Shown: positions 59,687-64,000 of the stretch, one piece after another
Numbering within the stretch: position 1 is the stretch's first letter
Layout: every line of letters begins with the position of its first letter
From: G965202915 sp965205955
GTDB lineage: Bacteria > Pseudomonadota > Gammaproteobacteria > Eutrophobiales > Eutrophobiaceae
Assembly (NCBI GenBank): GCA_965205955.1
Contig: OZ242192.1
Coordinates: 2,501,084-2,565,083 of the forward strand
Length of the DNA: 64,000 nt
Reading direction: 5' to 3'
The notes under the pieces: model-generated
Seen by the model: the letters and a program-made list of their open reading frames with translations, nothing else
Told to the model about the DNA's origin: nothing
The model's database searches: none
Program-made: the position numbers and the translations under genes

Positions 59687-62600
59687 TTAGGGGGGCGCCT
59701 GATCGACGATGTAATCGACGGCGGCTTTGATCTCATCGGCGGACAAACTACTTCGGAAGGCAGGCATTGCGGGGAGTACGCCATCCAGGGCCGAATCGTA
59801 CAGGATAATGATTCTCCGGTTGATACGGGGAGTCCAGTCTGCGGTACCCAGTTGTGGCGCGCCGGGAGAATTCGTGCTGTGGCAAAAAGTACATCTGGCA
59901 TTGTACACGGTCTGACCATCCGCCGTTGAAGGAGCGGGGGTTACGCCTGATTGTTCGACGATATAATCCACGGTAGCCTCTATCACATCAGCAGTCAATC
60001 TGTCCCGGAAGGCAGGCATGAGGGGGGGCACGCCATCCAGGGCCGAGCTGTAAAGGGTGATGATTCCCCGGTTAATGCGGGGAGTCCAGTCGGAAGCGCT
60101 ACCCAGTTGTGGTGCGCCGAAGAAATTGGCGGGGGCGTGGCAACCCGCACATTGGCTCTCGTATGTGGTTTCCCCGATGCTGACCATATCATCATCACCG
60201 ATGGTCAGCATTGCAGGAGTGACCGTCAGAAGCGCGCTCGCTCCACTGACTGTCAGCATCTCGTCTCCCTCAACCAGTGCGTCGTCCACCGGCGACAGGC
60301 TGAACGTCCCCTCTCCGCTGTCCGCTCCCGCCGCAATCGTGATGTCAAAGGGGGCAACCGCCGCAAAATCAGCCGGGGACTCCGCACTGTCGGCGGCCAC
60401 GGTCACGCTCACTGTCTGGGGAGTCGCGAATCGGCTTACTCCCTGCACGGTTGCAGTGACTGTTACAGTCTGGGCGCCGCCTTCCTCAGCCACGCTGTCC
60501 GGGCTCAAGCTCAGGCTGATGGTGTCCGGCGCAGTGTCGTCGTCGGTGATCGTCAGTGTTGCAGGATTGACGGTCAGCGTCCCGCTCGCGCCGCTGACGG
60601 TCAGGGTCTCGTTTCCTTCTGCCAGCACGTCGCTCACAGGCGACAGGTCGAAAGTCTCCTCTCCGCTGGCCGCTCCTGCCGCAATCGTGATCTCGAAGCC
60701 GGCAACCTCCGCAAAGTCAGTCGTCTCCGCACTGTCGGCGGTCACGGTCACGCTCACTGTCTGGGGAGTCGCGAATCGGCTTGCTCCCTGCACCGCAGCT
60801 GTTACTGTTACAGTCTGGGCGCCGCCTTCTTCAGTCACGCTGTCCGGGTTCAAGCTCAGGACAATGGTGTTCGGCGCAGTGTCGTCGTCGGTGATCGTCA
60901 GTGTTACAGGACTGACGGCCAGCGTCCCGCTCACGCCGCTCACGGTCAGGGTCTCGTTTCCTTCTGCCAGCACGTCGCTCACAGGCGACAGGTCGAAAGT
61001 CTCCTCTCCGCTGGCCGCTCCTGCCGTAATCGTGATGTCAAAGGGGGTGACCGCCGCAAAGTCAGTCGTCTCCGCACTGTCGGCGGTCACGGTCACGCTC
61101 ACTGTCTGGGGAGTCGCGAATCGGCTTACTCCCTGCACGGTTGCAGTGACTGTTACAGTCTGGGCGCCGCCTTCTTCAGTCACGCTGTCCGGGCTCAAGC
61201 TCAGGCTGATGGTGTCCGGCGCAGTGTCGTCGTCGGTGATCGTCAGTGTTGCAGGATTGACGGTCAGCGTCCCGCTCGCGCCGCTGACGGTCAGGGTCTC
61301 GTTTCCTTCTGCCAGCACGTCGTTCACAGGCGACAGGTCGAAAGTCTCCTCTCCGCTGGCCGCTCCTGCCGTAATCGTGATGTCAAAGGGGGCAACCGCC
61401 GCAAAGTCAGCCGGGGACTCCGCGCTATCGGCGGCCACGGTCACGTTTACTGTCTGATCCGTTATAAAGCGGCTCGTCCCCTGCACCGCCGCTGTTACTG
61501 TCACGGTCTGGGCACCGCCTTCTTCAGTCACGCTGGCCGGGTTCAAGCTCAGGACAATGGTGTCCGGCGCAGTGTCGTCGTCGGTGATCGTCAGTGTTGC
61601 AGGACTGACGACCAGCGTCCCGCTCGCGCCGCTGACGGTCAGGGTCTCGTTCCCTTCTGCCAGCACGTCGCTCACAGGCGACAGGTCGAAAGTCTCCTCT
61701 CCGCTGGCCGCTCCTGCCGTAATCGTGATCTCGAAGCCGGCAACCTCCGCAAAGTCAGTCGTCTCCGCACTGTCGGCGGTCACGGTCACGCTCACTGTCT
61801 GGGGAGTCGCGAATCGGCTTGCTCCCTGCACGGTTGCAGTGACTGTTACAGTCTGGGCGCCGCCTTCTTCAGTCACGCTGTCCGGGTTCAAGCTCAGGCT
61901 GATGGTGTCCGGCGCAGTGTCGTCGTCGGTGATCGTCAGTGTTGCAGTATTGACGGTCAGCGTCCCGCTTGCGCCGCTGACGGTCAGGGTCTCGTTTCCT
62001 TCTGCCAGCACGTCGCTCACAGGCGACAGGTCGAAAGTCTCCTCTCCGCTGGCCGCTCCTGCCGTAATCGTGATGTCAAAGGGGGCAACCGCCGCAAAGT
62101 CAGCCGGGGACTCCGCGCTATCGGCGGCCACGGTCACACTCACTGTCTGGGCCGTTATAAAGCGGCTCGTCCCCTGCACCGCCGCTGTTACTGTTACAGT
62201 CTGGGCGCCGCCTTCTTCAGTCACGCTGGCCGGGTTCAAGCTCAGGACAATGGTGTCCGGCGCAGTGTCGTCGTCGGTGATCGTCAGTGTTGCAGGACTG
62301 ACGGCCAGCGTCCCGCTCGCGCCGCTGACGGTCAGGGTCTCGTTCCCTTCTGCCAGCACGTCGCTCACAGGCGACAGGTCGAAAGTCTCCTCTCCGCTGG
62401 CCGCTCCTGCCGTAATCGTGATCTCGAAGCCGGCAACCTCCGCAAAGTCAGTCGTCTCCGCACTGTCGGCGGTCACGGTCACGCTCACTGTCTGGGGAGT
62501 CGCGAATCGGCTTGCTCCCTGCACGGTTGCAGTGACTGTTACAGTCTGGGCGCCGCCTTCTTCAGTCACGCTGTCCGGGTTCAAGCTCAGGCTGATGGTG

Positions 62601-64000
62601 TCCGGCGCAGTGTCGTCGTCGGTGATCGTCAGTGTTGCAGTATTGACGGTCAGCGTCCCGCTTGCGCCGCTGACGGTCAGGGTCTCGTTTCCTTCTGCCA
62701 GCACGTCGCTCACAGGCGACAGGTCGAAAGTCTCCTCTCCGCTGGCCGCTCCTGCCGTAATCGTGATGTCAAAGGGGGCAACCGCCGCAAAGTCAGTCGT
62801 CTCCGCACTGTCGGCGGCCACGGTCACACTCACTGTCTGGGCCGTTATAAAGCGGCTCGTCCCCTGCACCGCCGCTGTTACTGTCACGGTCTGGGCGCCG
62901 TCTTCCTCAGCCACGCTGTCCGGGTTCAAGCTCAGGACAATGGTGTCCGGCGCAGTGTCGTCGTCGGTGATCGTCAGTGTTGCAGGATTGACGGTCAGCG
63001 TCCCGCTCGCGCCGCTGACGGTCAGGGTCTCGTTCCCTTCTGCCAGCACGTCGCTCACAGGCGACAGGTCGAAAGTCTCCTCTCCGCTGGCCGCTCCTGC
63101 CGTAATCGTGATGTCAAAGGGGGTGACCGCCGCAAAGTCAGTCGTCTCCGCACTGTCGGCGGTCACGGTCACGCTCACTGTCTGGGGAGTCGCGAATCGG
63201 CTTACTCCCTGCACGGTTGCAGTGACTGTTACAGTCTGGGTGCCGCCTTCTTCAGTCACGCTGTCCGGGCTCAAGCTCAGGCTGATGGTGTCCGGCGCAG
63301 AGTCGTCGTCGGTGATCGTCAGTGTTGCAGTATTGACGGTCAGCGTCCCGCTTGCGCCGCTGACGGTCAGGGTCTCGTTTCCTTCTGCCAGCACGTCGTT
63401 CACAGGCGACAGGTCGAAAGTCTCCTCTCCGCTGGCCGCTCCTGCCGCAATCGTGATCTCGAAGCCGGCAACCTCCGCAAAGTCAGCCGGGGACTCCGCG
63501 CTATCGGCGGCCACGGTCACACTCACTGTCTGGGCTGTTATAAAGCGGCTCGTCCCCTGCACCGCCGCTGTTACTGTCACGGTCTGGGCGCCGCCTTCTT
63601 CAGTCACACTGACCGGGTTCAAGCTCAGGACAATGGTGTCCGGCGCAGTGTCGTCGTCGGTGATCGTCAGTGTTGCAGGATTGACGGTCAGCGTCCCGCT
63701 CGCGCCGCTGACGGTCAGAGTCTCGTTTCCTTCTGCCAGCACGTCGTTCACAGGCGACAGGTCGAAAGTCTCCTCTCCGCTGGCCGCTCCTGCCGCAATC
63801 GTGATCTCGAAGCCGGCAACCTCCGCAAAGTCAGCCGGGGACTCCGCGCTAGCGGCGGCCACGGTCACGTTTACTGTCTGATCCGTTATAAAGCGGCTCG
63901 TCCCCTGCACCGCCGCTGTTACTGTTACAGTCTGGGCGCCGTCTTCCTCAGCCACGCTGGCCGGGTTCAAGCTCAGGACAATGGTGTCCGGCGCAGTGTC
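59687..64000 (-). CDS. giant Calx-beta repeat protein with two C-terminal cytochrome c domains (5' part outside window)
   Basis: The visible part is 1,437 codons; the frame is still open at the window edge, so the N-terminus is missing. From the edge to about 60522 there are ten nearly identical units of 115 or 116 residues, each a Calx-beta fold with a TITDDDTAPDTI linker rich in calcium-binding Asp. An eleventh, more diverged unit follows (GEGTFSLSPVDDALVEGDEM). Two class I cytochrome c modules of the c5 type end the protein: CAGCH at 60137-60151 and CTFCH at 59879-59893. Each is followed by DWTPRINR and a probable Met ligand in MPAFR. Calx-beta arrays usually belong to large surface or secreted adhesins. 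A repetitive stalk carrying two haems suggests a surface protein with an electron-transfer tip; this is inference. No neighbour hints at its secretion system. Confidence 0.88.
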   Translation of the reverse strand, partial: DTAPDTIVLSLNPASVAEEDGAQTVTVTAAVQGTSRFITDQTVNVTVAAASAESPADFAEVAGFEITIAAGAASGEETFDLSPVNDVLAEGNETLTVSGASGTLTVNPATLTITDDDTAPDTIVLSLNPVSVTEEGGAQTVTVTAAVQGTSRFITAQTVSVTVAADSAESPADFAEVAGFEITIAAGAASGEETFDLSPVNDVLAEGNETLTVSGASGTLTVNTATLTITDDDSAPDTISLSLSPDSVTEEGGTQTVTVTATVQGVSRFATPQTVSVTVTADSAETTDFAAVTPFDITITAGAASGEETFDLSPVSDVLAEGNETLTVSGASGTLTVNPATLTITDDDTAPDTIVLSLNPDSVAEEDGAQTVTVTAAVQGTSRFITAQTVSVTVAADSAETTDFAAVAPFDITITAGAASGEETFDLSPVSDVLAEGNETLTVSGASGTLTVNTATLTITDDDTAPDTISLSLNPDSVTEEGGAQTVTVTATVQGASRFATPQTVSVTVTADSAETTDFAEVAGFEITITAGAASGEETFDLSPVSDVLAEGNETLTVSGASGTLAVSPATLTITDDDTAPDTIVLSLNPASVTEEGGAQTVTVTAAVQGTSRFITAQTVSVTVAADSAESPADFAAVAPFDITITAGAASGEETFDLSPVSDVLAEGNETLTVSGASGTLTVNTATLTITDDDTAPDTISLSLNPDSVTEEGGAQTVTVTATVQGASRFATPQTVSVTVTADSAETTDFAEVAGFEITITAGAASGEETFDLSPVSDVLAEGNETLTVSGASGTLVVSPATLTITDDDTAPDTIVLSLNPASVTEEGGAQTVTVTAAVQGTSRFITDQTVNVTVAADSAESPADFAAVAPFDITITAGAASGEETFDLSPVNDVLAEGNETLTVSGASGTLTVNPATLTITDDDTAPDTISLSLSPDSVTEEGGAQTVTVTATVQGVSRFATPQTVSVTVTADSAETTDFAAVTPFDITITAGAASGEETFDLSPVSDVLAEGNETLTVSGVSGTLAVSPVTLTITDDDTAPNTIVLSLNPDSVTEEGGAQTVTVTAAVQGASRFATPQTVSVTVTADSAETTDFAEVAGFEITIAAGAASGEETFDLSPVSDVLAEGNETLTVSGASGTLTVNPATLTITDDDTAPDTISLSLSPDSVAEEGGAQTVTVTATVQGVSRFATPQTVSVTVAADSAESPADFAAVAPFDITIAAGADSGEGTFSLSPVDDALVEGDEMLTVSGASALLTVTPAMLTIGDDDMVSIGETTYESQCAGCHAPANFFGAPQLGSASDWTPRINRGIITLYSSALDGVPPLMPAFRDRLTADVIEATVDYIVEQSGVTPAPSTADGQTVYNARCTFCHSTNSPGAPQLGTADWTPRINRRIIILYDSALDGVLPAMPAFRSSLSADEIKAAVDYIVDQAPP

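Noticed and set aside
60057..63881. Very long plus-strand open frames opposite the Calx-beta gene
   Set aside because: They are the antisense of a repetitive, stop-poor coding sequence; the translation (repeats of VTLTVWGVANRL type) has no domain and the minus frame shows Calx-beta and CxxCH motifs.

Overview
This is a dense 64 kb stretch of a gammaproteobacterial chromosome of moderate GC content. The assignment rests on gene content and order: lgt next to thyA, yqgE-ruvX-pyrR-pyrB with a metal-site-less dihydroorotase, pilT-pilU facing yggS, a homodimeric-type AceE, and rppH facing an HAD phosphatase. I do not name a genus. The gene set describes an aerobic heterotroph or mixotroph. It has pyruvate and 2-oxoglutarate dehydrogenase complexes, citrate synthase, malate dehydrogenase, PQQ cofactor synthesis, polyhydroxybutyrate precursor genes, type IV pilus retraction ATPases, catalase-peroxidase and Dps.

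Layout. 0-7.6 kb: partial katG, one tRNA-Arg, a TPR membrane glycosyltransferase resembling eukaryotic TMTC proteins, and an M17 aminopeptidase. 7.7-12.2 kb: aceEF, then a scar of two gene remnants. 12.2-21 kb: a tripartite RND efflux operon on the minus strand, running to folA. Its outer-membrane protein carries a fused substrate-binding-protein domain, and its first pump gene has been reduced to scraps around an inserted AT-rich NYN-domain gene. 21-24.6 kb: thyA, lgt, a small coupled ORF with a dCTP-deaminase-like gene, and a repeat-rich 820-bp gap with a solitary IS end. 24.6-28.5 kb: pqqBCDE and a coiled-coil membrane protein built from 23-residue repeats. 28.5-33.2 kb: a 125-bp tandem repeat, folP-pip-SHOCT genes and a complete IS3-family element. 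33.2-37.9 kb: the tightly coupled yqgE-ruvX-pyrR-pyrB-pyrX-pyrK operon. 37.9-42.1 kb: three tandem PilT/PilU ATPases and yggS. 42.2-45.3 kb: a DUF2723 (TMEM260-like) membrane protein and a DPM1-GtrA glycosyltransferase. 45.4-47.9 kb: phaR, phaB, phaA. 48-57 kb: lpd, odhB, a secreted nuclease on the opposite strand, odhA, gltA and mdh. 57-59.6 kb: repeat debris on a HicB remnant, HAD hydrolase, rppH, a small periplasmic protein and dps. 59.7-64 kb: the C-terminal part of a giant Calx-beta repeat protein ending in two c-type cytochrome domains.

How the genes fit together. The two dehydrogenase complexes probably share the single lpd seen here, since aceEF has none beside it. PhaA and PhaB draw acetyl-CoA into storage polymer, with PhaR as the likely regulator; no PHA synthase is in view. 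Pyrimidine, folate and thymidylate genes (pyr operon, folA, folP, thyA, dcd-like) are scattered through the window. Dispersed hairpin repeats, IS ends and decayed gene pieces at several junctions show repeated small rearrangements.

The most unusual items are the Calx-beta/dihaem cytochrome fusion, the TolC-type protein with an N-terminal substrate-binding domain, the NYN gene sitting in an RND gene scar, and the small ORF coupled to a dCTP-deaminase-like gene. No gene assignment was checked by database search. All are from reading motifs, lengths and context.
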